From positions 1 to 23,550 of the forward strand of contig CAYHQN010000063.1 of NCBI GenBank assembly GCA_964358545.1: a stretch of 23,550 bases of DNA, in the 5' to 3' direction. The notes below the pieces were generated by a model, which ran no database searches, was not told where the DNA came from, and saw only the letters and a list, made by a program, of their open reading frames with translations. Shown piece by piece: positions 7,271-15,802 of this stretch (positions are counted from its first letter, which is position 1; each line of letters begins with the position of its first letter). This stretch comes from CAINVV01 sp031432175. GTDB taxonomy: Bacteria; Bacteroidota; Bacteroidia; Bacteroidales; Prolixibacteraceae. The translations under genes were made by a program, and so were the position numbers.

Positions 7271-9103
7271 ATGCAAAAAGGGTTAAGAAGCAATCAATCC
7301 ACGCAAGGGCGTAAAATGGCAGGAGCCAGAAGTTTATGGCGTGCCAATGGCATGAAGGAGAACCATTTCGGTAAGCCTATCATTGCCATTGTCAACTCTT
7401 TCACACAATTCGTTCCCGGTCATGCCCACCTGCACGAGGTAGGTCAAATGGTTAAGAAGTTGATTGAAGCCGAAGGATGCTTCGCGGCCGAGTTCAACAC
7501 CATTGCCATCGACGACGGGATTGCGATGGGACACAACGGAATGCTTTATTCGCTTCCTTCCCGCGATCTGATCGCCGACAGTGTCGAGTACATGGTGAAT
7601 GCCCATCAGGCGGATGCCATGATCTGCATCTCCAATTGCGACAAAATTACCCCCGGCATGCTGATGGCCTCCATGCGGCTGAACATTCCATCCATCTTCG
7701 TTTCCGGAGGTCCGATGGAAGCCGGTGAAATCCGTGGCAAGCAATACGACCTGGTAGATGCCATGGTGATGGGTGCCGACGATTCTATCGACGAACAGCT
7801 TTTATCAGAGGTAGAACAGGACGCCTGCCCCACCTGTGGATCCTGCTCCGGTATGTTTACCGCCAACTCCATGAACTGCCTGACCGAAGCACTCGGTCTC
7901 TCCCTACCGGGAAACGGCACCATTGTGGCCACTCACGCCAACAGAATAAGACTTTTTGAACAGGCCGCCAAGCAGATTGTAGAAATCACCTACAGTTACT
8001 ACCGTGATGGCAACGAGGCCATATTGCCCCGCTCCATTGCCACACGCGATGCCTTTATGAATGCCATGACACTCGATATTGCCATGGGGGGATCGACCAA
8101 TACCGTGTTGCACCTTTTGGCCATTGCCAACGAGGCCGGGGTCGACTTTACCATGAAAGAGATGGACCAGCTTTCGCGAAATGTTCCCTGCATCTGCAAA
8201 GTGGCCCCCAGCTCCTCTTACCACATCCAGGATGTGAACAGGGCCGGAGGTATCATGGGTATTTTGGGCGAACTGGAAAGAAAAAATTTACTGAACCTCC
8301 AGGTGTCACGGGTGGATGGGCCAACCCTGGCAGCTGCCATCGAAAAGTGGGACATCCGCAGGGTTGGCGAAGGTTCGGAAGCCAAAAAATGGTATGCCTC
8401 AGCCCCCGGTAACCAAGGCCGGAACCTGGTAATGGGCTCTCAGGAAAAATATTATCCGGAACTTGATCTCGATCGTCAGCATGGATGCATCCGCGCGGTG
8501 GACAACGCTTTTTCGAAGGAGGGTGGCCTGGCTGTTCTGTACGGGAACATTGCCCGAAATGGATGTATTGTTAAAACAGCAGGCGTTGATGCGTCGGTTT
8601 ACCATTTCGAAGGGACAGCCCGGGTTTTTGAATCGCAGGAAGATTCATGTACCGGAATCCTGGAAGGAAAAGTGAAACCGGGGGATGTAGTAATTATCCG
8701 TTACGAAGGACCAAAGGGTGGTCCGGGTATGCAGGAGATGCTCTATCCTACCTCCTATCTGAAATCCAGGAAACTGGATAAGGCTTGTGCCCTGCTTACC
8801 GACGGGCGTTTCTCCGGAGGCACTTCCGGCCTTTCAATTGGCCATGTCTCACCCGAAGCAGCAGCAGGTGGTGAAATTGCCCTTGTAGAGGATGGGGACA
8901 AAATTATCATTGACATTCCCGGCAGGAAAATTGAGTGGATTGTCAGCGACAAGGTGCTGGGAGAGCGAATCTCCAAACAAAAGGCACGCGGAAATGAAGC
9001 TTACAAACCAGCCGCAAGGGTTCGTGAGATCAGTAGGGCATTGAAGGCCTATGCGCAAAATGTCTCCTCGGCGGATAAGGGGGCTGTTCGAATGCTGGAC
9101 TAG
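7271..9103 (+). CDS. ilvD: Dihydroxy-acid dehydratase
   Basis: Cytoplasmic iron-sulfur enzyme dehydrating 2,3-dihydroxy-isovalerate and 2,3-dihydroxy-3-methylvalerate to the keto acids that precede Val/Leu and Ile. From ATG 7271 it has 610 residues, the normal length. Visible motifs are VNSFTQFVPGH (about 41–51, as in the E. coli-type enzyme), CISNCDKITPGM (119–130), DACPTCGSCSGMFTANSMNC (185 onwards, cluster cysteines) and GRFSGGTSGLSIGHVSPEA near the C-terminus. The frame is open from 7220, but an ATG there lies at the foot of the attenuator hairpin and would add 17 non-conserved residues, so 7271 is preferred. It is the first structural gene of the ilv–leu cluster and is directly controlled by the attenuator. 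Confidence 0.96.
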   Translation: MQKGLRSNQSTQGRKMAGARSLWRANGMKENHFGKPIIAIVNSFTQFVPGHAHLHEVGQMVKKLIEAEGCFAAEFNTIAIDDGIAMGHNGMLYSLPSRDLIADSVEYMVNAHQADAMICISNCDKITPGMLMASMRLNIPSIFVSGGPMEAGEIRGKQYDLVDAMVMGADDSIDEQLLSEVEQDACPTCGSCSGMFTANSMNCLTEALGLSLPGNGTIVATHANRIRLFEQAAKQIVEITYSYYRDGNEAILPRSIATRDAFMNAMTLDIAMGGSTNTVLHLLAIANEAGVDFTMKEMDQLSRNVPCICKVAPSSSYHIQDVNRAGGIMGILGELERKNLLNLQVSRVDGPTLAAAIEKWDIRRVGEGSEAKKWYASAPGNQGRNLVMGSQEKYYPELDLDRQHGCIRAVDNAFSKEGGLAVLYGNIARNGCIVKTAGVDASVYHFEGTARVFESQEDSCTGILEGKVKPGDVVIIRYEGPKGGPGMQEMLYPTSYLKSRKLDKACALLTDGRFSGGTSGLSIGHVSPEAAAGGEIALVEDGDKIIIDIPGRKIEWIVSDKVLGERISKQKARGNEAYKPAARVREISRALKAYAQNVSSADKGAVRMLD

Positions 9104-9129
9104 GACGACTGGGACGACTGGGACGACTG
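9103..9129 (+). repeat. Tandem 9-mer array (GGACGACTG)×3
   Basis: Three perfect copies of GGACGACTG begin on the last base of the ilvD stop codon. They lie in the 192-base ilvD–ilvB spacer, outside coding sequence. Confidence 0.9.
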
Positions 9130-9139
9130 GGAGAAGCCC

Positions 9140-9206
9140 GGTCCCTGAGCGGAGTCGAAGGGCAATATGAGTTGGAGAGACCAGGTCCCCGAGCGAAGCC
9201 GAGGGG
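9140..9206 (+). repeat. Two copies of a 23-bp dispersed intergenic repeat
   Basis: Copies at 9140–9162 (core CCTGAGCGGAGTCGAAGGG) and 9184–9206 (core CCCGAGCGAAGCCGAGGGG) share the pattern GGTCCCyGAGCGrAGyCGArGGG. A third, inverted copy is at 18258–18280. This family of short repeats is scattered through intergenic regions of many bacterial genomes; its function is not established. Confidence 0.75.
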
Positions 9207-9295
9207 CGTTGAGGGGACGACTAAGTGACAGAGTGAATCAAAAAATTGAAGAATAAATAAAATATATAACTTCTTATTTAGATAAATGATCAGAT

Positions 9296-11038
9296 ATGAC
9301 AACTAAAAATGAGAAAATAAAAAATAGTCCGAAAGAACCCATTGAAATGTCGGGGTCAGAAGCAATGATCCGTTCGCTTGTTGCGGAGGGGGTTGACACA
9401 ATTTTTGGATACCCGGGTGGGGCCATCATGCCTATCTACGACGCACTTTACGATTTTGATCACCATGTGAAGCACGTACTGGTGCGCCACGAACAGGGCG
9501 CAGTACATGCAGCCCAGGGTTATGCCCGCGTATCAGGCAAAGTAGGAGTCTGTTTTGCCACCTCCGGTCCGGGAGCGACCAACCTTATTACCGGTATCGC
9601 CGATGCCATGATCGACTCTACCCCAATAGTTTGCATCACTGGGCAGGTTACTTCAGGGCTACTTGGGACCGATGCTTTCCAGGAATCTGATGTGATCGGT
9701 ATCTCCATGCCGGTTACCAAATGGAACTTTCAGATAACCAGTCCGGATGAAATTCCGGAGGCCATAGCCAAGGCATTTTACATTGCCGCAACCGGCCGGC
9801 CCGGACCGGTCTTAATCGATATTACCAAAGATGCGCAATTTGGAAAACTTAATTTTTTGTACGAAAAGTGTACCAAAATCCGCTCTTATGTTCCTGAATT
9901 TCCAACCGATAAAAAACATCTGAAGAAGGCGGCTGACCTGATCAACGAAGCCCAAAAACCATACCTTATCTATGGCCAGGGCATCCTGCTTTCAGGAGCG
10001 GAAAAAGAGCTTTTGAGCTTTATCGAAAAAACCGGCATACCGGCAGCATCTACCCTGCTCGGTATTTCGGCCCTTCAGAGCGATCATCCGCTGAACATGG
10101 GAATGCTTGGCATGCATGGAAACTACGCTCCAAATATTAAGACCAACGAATGTGATGTTTTGATTGCCATCGGAATGCGCTTTGACGACCGGGTAACCGG
10201 AAACATCAATACCTATGCCAAACAGGCCAAGGTCATTCACATCGAGATTGACCCGGCAGAGATCGATAAAAATATCAAAACGGATGTGGCCATCCTGGGC
10301 GATGCTAAACACTCGCTGAGGTTGCTGACTACATTGGTTGAAGAGAAGAAGCATACCTCATGGGTGAACGAATTCCTTCAGGCCAGACAAAAAGAGCATG
10401 ACAAGGTAATTGTGAATGATCTGACACCCACCAAACCCGGATTGACCATGGGTGAAGTGGTACGCATGTCTACCAATCTTACCGAAAACAAAGCAGTGAT
10501 TGTTACAGACGTTGGTCAGAACCAGATGGCAGCCGCCCGTTATGCCCGCTTCAATCAATCCAGATCGTGGGTCACCTCGGGTGGATTGGGAACCATGGGT
10601 TTTGGACTACCTGCAGCCATGGGCGCCAAATTCGGAGCGCCCGAAAAAGAGGTGATTCTCTTTGCCGGGGATGGTGGGATCCAGATGACTGTTCAGGAAC
10701 TCGGGACCATTTCGCAGGAGAATTTACCGGTTAAAATCGTGGTGTTGAACAACGATTTCCTTGGAATGGTGCGCCAGTGGCAGGAGCTATTTTTTGAGAA
10801 GAGATATTCCTTCACCGAAATTACCAGTCCGGATTTCGTCAAACTCGCTGCAGCTTACGGAATACCCGGAGCCTCAGTTTCCGACAGAAAAGATCTGGAA
10901 ACGGCCATGAAAGAGATGATCAATGCCAAAGGGCCCTACCTTCTTGAAGTCAAGATCGAACAGGAGGACAATATTTTCCCAATGGTCCCGGCCGGAGGAA
11001 CAGTATCCAGGTGTCTGCTTGGTGCAGACGAATTGTAA
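9296..11038 (+). CDS. ilvB: Acetolactate synthase, large (catalytic) subunit
   Basis: Thiamine-diphosphate and FAD enzyme joining pyruvate with pyruvate or 2-oxobutyrate to give acetolactate or acetohydroxybutyrate, the first common step to Val/Leu and Ile. At 580 residues it is full length. Signatures: GYPGGAIMPIYDAL (about 39–52), the TPP-activating Glu in VRHEQGAVHAAQGYAR (about 63–78), the central ATSGPGATNL, and the C-terminal TPP/Mg site GDGGIQMTVQEL…NND (about 457–487). The start at 9296 is the first ATG after the spacer; MSGSEAMIRSL at residue 18 is a conserved alternative start. The regulatory subunit gene follows after 23 bases, so the two are surely co-expressed. Confidence 0.96.
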   Translation: MTTKNEKIKNSPKEPIEMSGSEAMIRSLVAEGVDTIFGYPGGAIMPIYDALYDFDHHVKHVLVRHEQGAVHAAQGYARVSGKVGVCFATSGPGATNLITGIADAMIDSTPIVCITGQVTSGLLGTDAFQESDVIGISMPVTKWNFQITSPDEIPEAIAKAFYIAATGRPGPVLIDITKDAQFGKLNFLYEKCTKIRSYVPEFPTDKKHLKKAADLINEAQKPYLIYGQGILLSGAEKELLSFIEKTGIPAASTLLGISALQSDHPLNMGMLGMHGNYAPNIKTNECDVLIAIGMRFDDRVTGNINTYAKQAKVIHIEIDPAEIDKNIKTDVAILGDAKHSLRLLTTLVEEKKHTSWVNEFLQARQKEHDKVIVNDLTPTKPGLTMGEVVRMSTNLTENKAVIVTDVGQNQMAAARYARFNQSRSWVTSGGLGTMGFGLPAAMGAKFGAPEKEVILFAGDGGIQMTVQELGTISQENLPVKIVVLNNDFLGMVRQWQELFFEKRYSFTEITSPDFVKLAAAYGIPGASVSDRKDLETAMKEMINAKGPYLLEVKIEQEDNIFPMVPAGGTVSRCLLGADEL

Positions 11039-11061
11039 TACATTCAGAAACAATAGATATT

Positions 11062-11610
11062 ATGAGACAAGAGTATATCATCACCGCGTACACCGAAAAC
11101 CATATTGGTTTGCTCAACAGAATAACCATCATCTTCACCCGGAGAAAGGTGAATATTGAGAGTCTGACTGTTTCTGAATCGGCTATCGCCGGAATCTCCA
11201 AATTCACCATTGTGATCAACGAGGAGAAAGAAAAAGTGGTCAACATCGTCAAACAGATCGAGAAGTTGATTGATGTGCTGAAAGCTTTTTACCACACCAA
11301 TGAAGAGATGATATTTCAGGAGATTGCCCTCTACAAAGTACCAACCCAGGCACTGATGGAGAGCGATCAGATCGAAAAGATGGTACGCAGCCACAATGCC
11401 CGGATTTTGGAAATCACTAAAGAGTACACAGTCATTGAGAAATCAGGACACAAAGAGGAGACACAGGCACTTTTCGAAGGACTGAACCAATTTGGTGTTT
11501 TGCAATTTATCCGCTCAGGACGGATCGCGATCACACGCTCACCCATTGAAAGACTCTCTGAATTTTTACGAGAAAGGGATGCGCTACTGAATAAGATGGA
11601 GAAGAAGTAA
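11062..11610 (+). CDS. ilvN: Acetolactate synthase, small (regulatory) subunit
   Basis: A 182-residue regulatory partner of IlvB that normally confers valine feedback sensitivity and stimulates activity. The N-terminal ACT domain (about 3–75) shows YIITAYTENHIGLLNRITIIFTRR and the following NIESLTVSES, matching the family ligand-binding region. The C-terminal half (EIALYKVPTQALMESDQIEKMV…) matches the ALS small-subunit C-terminal domain. An open frame reaches back to 11011, overlapping ilvB, but the ATG at 11062 starts exactly at the conserved ACT domain and is preferred. The segment (about 160–182) ending in a charged tail is slightly longer than the E. coli IlvH pattern but usual for Bacteroidota. 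Confidence 0.94.
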   Translation: MRQEYIITAYTENHIGLLNRITIIFTRRKVNIESLTVSESAIAGISKFTIVINEEKEKVVNIVKQIEKLIDVLKAFYHTNEEMIFQEIALYKVPTQALMESDQIEKMVRSHNARILEITKEYTVIEKSGHKEETQALFEGLNQFGVLQFIRSGRIAITRSPIERLSEFLRERDALLNKMEKK

Positions 11611-11616
11611 GGATGA

Positions 11617-11634
11617 GGAAAAGGAAAAGGAAAA
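11617..11634 (+). repeat. Tandem 6-mer array (GGAAAA)×3
   Basis: Three copies of GGAAAA start six bases after the ilvN stop codon, in the 71-base ilvN–ilvC spacer. Confidence 0.8.
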
Positions 11635-11681
11635 ATTTTGGAATTATTAACATAAACATTTATCATTAAAAAAGTTTTACA

Positions 11682-12731
11682 ATGGCAAGAATTAAATTTG
11701 GAACAGAAGAAGAAAACGTAGTAACACGTGAGGAATTTCCGGTATCAAAAGCGCTGGAAATTCTTAAAGACGAAATTATAGCAGTTGTCGGTTATGGGGT
11801 CCAAGGTCCTGCACAAGCCATGAACATGAGAGACAATGGTTTTAAAGTAATTATTGGTCAGGCTCCTGAGTTTAAATCGGATTGGGAGAAAGCCATTAAA
11901 GACGGATGGGTTCCGGGTGAAACACTATTCCCGGTAGTTGAAGCTGTAAAAAAGGCTACTATTATCCAGTTTCTTGTTTCAGATGCTGCCCAGCGCTTGC
12001 TTTGGCCATCAATTAAACCGTACCTTAACGAAGGAGATGCCCTTTATTTTTCGCATGGTTTTTCAATAACTTTCAAAGAACAAACATCGGTAATTCCTCC
12101 GGGTAATATCGACGTGATCATGGCAGCTCCAAAAGGGTCAGGCGCCAGCGTGCGTACCAACTTTCTGGCCGGAACAGGTATTAATTCAAGTTACGCTGTA
12201 TTTCAGGATTATACAGGCAGGGCATTGGACCGCACACTGGCACTTGGTATCGCTATAGGCTCGGGCTACATGTTTCCTACAACTTTTGAAAATGAAGTCT
12301 ATTCCGACCTCACCGGTGAACGCGGTGTTTTGATGGGAGCATTAGCAGGTATTATCGAAGCGCAGTATAAAGTTCTTCGCGATAATGGTCATAGTCCTTC
12401 CGAATCTTTTAACGAAACTGTGGAAGAGCTTACTCAAAGTCTTATCCGTCTGGTTGACCAGAACGGAATGGACTGGATGTATTCCAATTGCAGTGCGACT
12501 GCTCAACGCGGCGCCCTCGACTGGAGACATAAATTCCGCGAAGCAACTTTGCCGGTTTTTGAAGATCTATACAAAAGTGTTAAAACGGGTGTGGAGACCA
12601 AACGCGTTCTTGATTCAACCAGCAGTATCGATTATAAAGATTTCCTGGAAATTGAATTGAAGGAGATGCGCGAATCAGAACTCTGGACAGCTGGAGCAGC
12701 AGTTCGCAAATTGAGACCGGGGAACAACTAA
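11682..12731 (+). CDS. ilvC: Ketol-acid reductoisomerase
   Basis: Mg2+- and NAD(P)H-dependent cytoplasmic enzyme that isomerises and reduces acetolactate and acetohydroxybutyrate, the step between IlvBN and IlvD. The 349-residue length and the N-terminus with VVTREEFPVSKA match the Bacteroidota form. The Rossmann loop is VVGYGVQGPAQAMNMRDNG (about 35–54), with GVQG where many homologues have GSQG. Metal-site regions include APKGSG (about 149–154) and the C-terminal EVYSDLTGERGVLMG. ATG 11682 is chosen by conservation. Sampled 60-base lines inside the gene are 40–50% G+C against about 57% in a sampled line of leuA, so base composition is visibly lower than its downstream neighbour. leuA starts five bases after its stop. 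Confidence 0.96.
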   Translation: MARIKFGTEEENVVTREEFPVSKALEILKDEIIAVVGYGVQGPAQAMNMRDNGFKVIIGQAPEFKSDWEKAIKDGWVPGETLFPVVEAVKKATIIQFLVSDAAQRLLWPSIKPYLNEGDALYFSHGFSITFKEQTSVIPPGNIDVIMAAPKGSGASVRTNFLAGTGINSSYAVFQDYTGRALDRTLALGIAIGSGYMFPTTFENEVYSDLTGERGVLMGALAGIIEAQYKVLRDNGHSPSESFNETVEELTQSLIRLVDQNGMDWMYSNCSATAQRGALDWRHKFREATLPVFEDLYKSVKTGVETKRVLDSTSSIDYKDFLEIELKEMRESELWTAGAAVRKLRPGNN

Positions 12732-12736
12732 CGATC

Positions 12737-14257
12737 ATGGACAACAGAGTATATATTTTTGACACCACCCTGCGCGATGGCGAACAGGTGCCGGGATGCC
12801 AGCTGAACACGATCGAGAAGATTGAGGTGGCCAAGGTATTGGAGCAACTGGGGGTGGATGTGATTGAAGCCGGCTTCCCGATTTCGAGTCCGGGCGACTT
12901 CAAATCGGTGGTCGAAATTTCCAAGGCTGTCACCTGGCCCACCATCTGTGCATTGACGCGTGCCGTGGAGAAAGACATTGAAGTGGCTGCCGAGTCGTTG
13001 AAATACGCCAAACGCGGCCGTATTCACACAGGTATTGGCACATCACCTTACCACATCGTCTCCAAGCTCAATTCCAATCCGGAGGAGATATTGGAGAGAG
13101 CGGTGAAAGCCGTTAAATATGCCAAAAGATTCGTCGAGGATGTCGAATTTTATGCCGAAGATGCCGGCCGTTCAGACAATGTATACCTTGCAAGGGTGAT
13201 AGAAGCCGTTATCAAAGCCGGCGCCACTGTGGTGAACATTCCGGATACGACAGGCTATTGCCTCCCCTACGATTTTGGTGAAAAGATCAAATTCCTGATG
13301 GAGAATGTGCCAAACATCCACAAAGCCATCATCTCGACCCACTGTCACAACGACCTTGGAATGGCAACAGCCAATACCATCGCCGGAGTGATGAACGGTG
13401 CACGTCAGGTAGAGGTGACTATCAACGGAATTGGCGAACGGGCCGGAAATACCTCCCTCGAAGAGGTGGTGATGATTCTTCGTTCGCACAAGGAGCTGAA
13501 CCTGCACACCAACATCAACACCAAAAATATCTACAAGACCAGCAAGCTTGTCTCCAGCCTGATGAACATGCCGGTTCAGCCCAACAAGGCCATCGTTGGC
13601 CGTAACGCATTTGCCCATTCAAGCGGCATCCACCAGGACGGCGTTTTAAAAAACCGCGAAAATTACGAGATTATCGATCCGGTTGAGGTTGGCATCAACG
13701 AATCTTCGATCGTTCTGACCGCCCGCAGCGGACGAGCAGCGTTGAAGCACCACCTGGATATGCTGGGGGTTAAACTTGGAAAAGGAAAACTCGACGAAGT
13801 TTATCAAGACTTTCTGGTGATGGCCGACAAGAAAAAAGATATCAAGGAGGATGACCTTTTGGTATTGGTTGGCGAACTTGGCCATGGTGAACGCCGCATC
13901 AAACTCGACTTCCTGCAGGTTGTAACCGGTAAAAACCTGGTTCCTATGGCGACCCTGCGTTTGGATATTGCCGGAGAGAAATTTACGGCAACCGAATCAG
14001 GGAATGGCCCTGTCGATGCAGCCATCAAAGCTGTCAAGGCCATCATCCACCGCAAGGTGACCCTTCAGGAGTTCCTGATCCAGGCCATCAACAAAGGAAG
14101 CGACGACATAGGCAAGGTGCACATGCAGGTCGAACATGAAGGACTCGTTTTCAATGGTTTTGGCGCCAATACCGACATCATAACCGCATCTGTTGAGGCA
14201 TTCCTGGATGCCATCAACAAAATTGGAAACAGTGAAATAGTTACTGACGTAAAATAA
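12737..14257 (+). CDS. leuA: 2-isopropylmalate synthase
   Basis: Condenses acetyl-CoA with 2-oxoisovalerate, committing carbon to leucine. At 506 residues it carries the full catalytic TIM barrel plus the C-terminal LeuA dimerisation/allosteric domain, so leucine feedback inhibition is expected. Motifs: FDTTLRDGEQVPGC (about 8–21, metal Asp and catalytic Arg), FYAEDAGRSD, the metal-binding histidines in STHCHNDLGMATAN (about 199–212), and NGIGERAGNTSLEEVVM. The C-terminal region GELGHGERRIKLDFLQVVTG and the following 120 residues match the regulatory domain. The start codon ATG 12737 lies five bases after ilvC, and leuC follows seven bases after its stop, indicating tight co-transcription. 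It differs clearly from the second LeuA-like protein at 16399. Confidence 0.95.
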   Translation: MDNRVYIFDTTLRDGEQVPGCQLNTIEKIEVAKVLEQLGVDVIEAGFPISSPGDFKSVVEISKAVTWPTICALTRAVEKDIEVAAESLKYAKRGRIHTGIGTSPYHIVSKLNSNPEEILERAVKAVKYAKRFVEDVEFYAEDAGRSDNVYLARVIEAVIKAGATVVNIPDTTGYCLPYDFGEKIKFLMENVPNIHKAIISTHCHNDLGMATANTIAGVMNGARQVEVTINGIGERAGNTSLEEVVMILRSHKELNLHTNINTKNIYKTSKLVSSLMNMPVQPNKAIVGRNAFAHSSGIHQDGVLKNRENYEIIDPVEVGINESSIVLTARSGRAALKHHLDMLGVKLGKGKLDEVYQDFLVMADKKKDIKEDDLLVLVGELGHGERRIKLDFLQVVTGKNLVPMATLRLDIAGEKFTATESGNGPVDAAIKAVKAIIHRKVTLQEFLIQAINKGSDDIGKVHMQVEHEGLVFNGFGANTDIITASVEAFLDAINKIGNSEIVTDVK

Positions 14258-14264
14258 TAATATT

Positions 14265-15659
14265 TTGGAGCCAACAACATTATTTGACAAGATCTGGGAT
14301 GCCCATGTGGTGAACAAAATCGAAGGAGGCCCCTCTGTGTTGTACATCGACAGGCACTTCATCCACGAGGTTACCAGTCCGGTAGCATTTTCAGGATTGG
14401 AAAGCCGTGGATTGACCGTCTTCCGTCCGCAAAATACAGTGGCAACACCAGACCACAACGTACCGACCATCGAGCAACACCTGCCAATCCGCGAGGAACT
14501 CTCCCGCAAGCAGGTTGAAACCCTCACCACCAATTGTGAGCGGCACAAAATCCCCATGTACGGCCTTAGCCACAAATGGCATGGCATCGTGCACATCATT
14601 GGTCCTGAGCTAGGTATCACCCAGCCCGGTATGACCATCGTCTGCGGCGACAGCCACACCTCTACCCACGGCGCCTTTGGGGCCATTGCTTTCGGTATTG
14701 GCACCAGCGAGGTCGAGATGGTCTTCGCCAGTCAGTGCATCCTCCAGCCCAAACCAAAAAAGATGAGGATCAATGTCGAAGGGAAATTGGGTAAGAATGT
14801 CACTTCCAAAGACATCGCGCTCTATGTTATTGCCAAAATCACCACTTCAGGAGGTACCGGTCACTTCGTCGAATTTGCAGGATCAGCCATCCGCTCCCTC
14901 TCCATGGAAGCCCGGATGACCCTCTGCAACATGAGCATCGAAAGTGGCGCCCGTGGCGGGATGATTGCCCCCGACGAAACTACTTTTGCCTATTTGAAGG
15001 GTCGCGAAGAAGCTCCGAAAGGAGCAGCCTGGGATCAAAAAGTGGCGGAGTGGAAAAAACTCAAGACAGATGAAAATGCTGTTTTCGACTCTGAGTACAC
15101 CTTCGATGCAGCGGATATCACTCCCATGATCACCTATGGCACCAATCCCGGAATGGGAGTAGGAGTCGAAGGCGCCATCCCTACCGGGGATGACCTGACA
15201 GGCAGCGACCGTGCAACTTTTCTTAAATCACTCGATTACATGGGTTTCAAACCCGGGGAGAAGCTGAAAGGGAAGAAAATCGACTACGTCTTCATTGGCA
15301 GTTGTACCAATGGACGAATCGAAGACTTCCGGCAATTTGCCAACTACATCAAGGGCAAGAAAAAAGCCTCCTGGGTTACAGCCTGGATCGTTCCCGGCTC
15401 AAAACAGGTAGAGCAGCAAATCCGCGAAGAGGGACTGGTTGAGATCATGGAATCGGCAGGCTTCGCGCTCCGCCAACCAGGGTGTTCGGCTTGTCTGGCC
15501 ATGAACGACGACAAAATCCCGGAAGGAAAATATGCTGTCTCCACCTCAAACCGCAATTTCGAAGGTCGTCAGGGACCCGGCGCCCGCACCATGCTGGCCA
15601 GTCCTCTGATGGCGGCAGCGGCAGCGGTTAGTGGAGTAATTTCTGACCCGAGGGAATAA
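14265..15659 (+). CDS. leuC: 3-isopropylmalate dehydratase, large subunit
   Basis: Aconitase-type [4Fe-4S] enzyme that, with LeuD, isomerises 2-isopropylmalate to 3-isopropylmalate and, in organisms using the pathway, citramalate to 3-methylmalate. 464 residues. Motifs: TLFDKIWDAHVV at the N-terminus, GDSHTSTHGAFGAIAFGIGTSEVE (about 128–151), cluster cysteines in GSCTNGRIEDF (about 345–355) and GCSACLAMN (about 406–414), and NRNFEGRQGPGA near the C-terminus. The start is a TTG (14265): no ATG or GTG lies in frame between the leuA stop and the conserved LFDKIWDAHV, and MEPTTLFDK aligns with family N-termini. Translation is probably coupled to leuA, whose stop is seven bases away. Confidence 0.94.
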   Translation: MEPTTLFDKIWDAHVVNKIEGGPSVLYIDRHFIHEVTSPVAFSGLESRGLTVFRPQNTVATPDHNVPTIEQHLPIREELSRKQVETLTTNCERHKIPMYGLSHKWHGIVHIIGPELGITQPGMTIVCGDSHTSTHGAFGAIAFGIGTSEVEMVFASQCILQPKPKKMRINVEGKLGKNVTSKDIALYVIAKITTSGGTGHFVEFAGSAIRSLSMEARMTLCNMSIESGARGGMIAPDETTFAYLKGREEAPKGAAWDQKVAEWKKLKTDENAVFDSEYTFDAADITPMITYGTNPGMGVGVEGAIPTGDDLTGSDRATFLKSLDYMGFKPGEKLKGKKIDYVFIGSCTNGRIEDFRQFANYIKGKKKASWVTAWIVPGSKQVEQQIREEGLVEIMESAGFALRQPGCSACLAMNDDKIPEGKYAVSTSNRNFEGRQGPGARTMLASPLMAAAAAVSGVISDPRE

Positions 15660-15663
15660 ATTA

Positions 15664-15800
15664 ATTACAAATTACAGATTAAAGATTAAAAATTAAAGAA
15701 CCACATAATCAACTTATTATGTATTATCAGTTTTGTAATTTTATCTGTAATTCGCCTGCTTTGGCAATTTTTAATCTGTACTTTTTAATTTTTAATTAAA
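15664..15800. repeat. Opposed heptamer arrays in the leuC–leuD spacer
   Basis: Five degenerate heptamers (ATTACAA, ATTACAG, ATTAAAG, ATTAAAA, ATTAAAG; 15664–15698) begin four bases after the leuC stop. Reverse-complement units (TTGTAAT at 15733, CTGTAAT at 15745, TTTTAATCTGTA near 15768) follow up to the leuD start. The two halves can form an imperfect AT-rich stem that occupies most of the 143-base gap. Confidence 0.65.
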
Positions 15801-15802
15801 AA

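Noticed and set aside
9030..9302. Minus-strand frame of 90 codons with repeated SRPSRPSRPS
   Set aside because: Its repetitive protein is only the translation of the GGACGACTG array and the 23-bp repeats; it overlaps ilvD and has no family features.
13997..14704. Long minus-strand frame of 235 codons
   Set aside because: It lies antisense to leuA and leuC, both well supported, and reads like a composition artefact of a G+C-rich coding strand.
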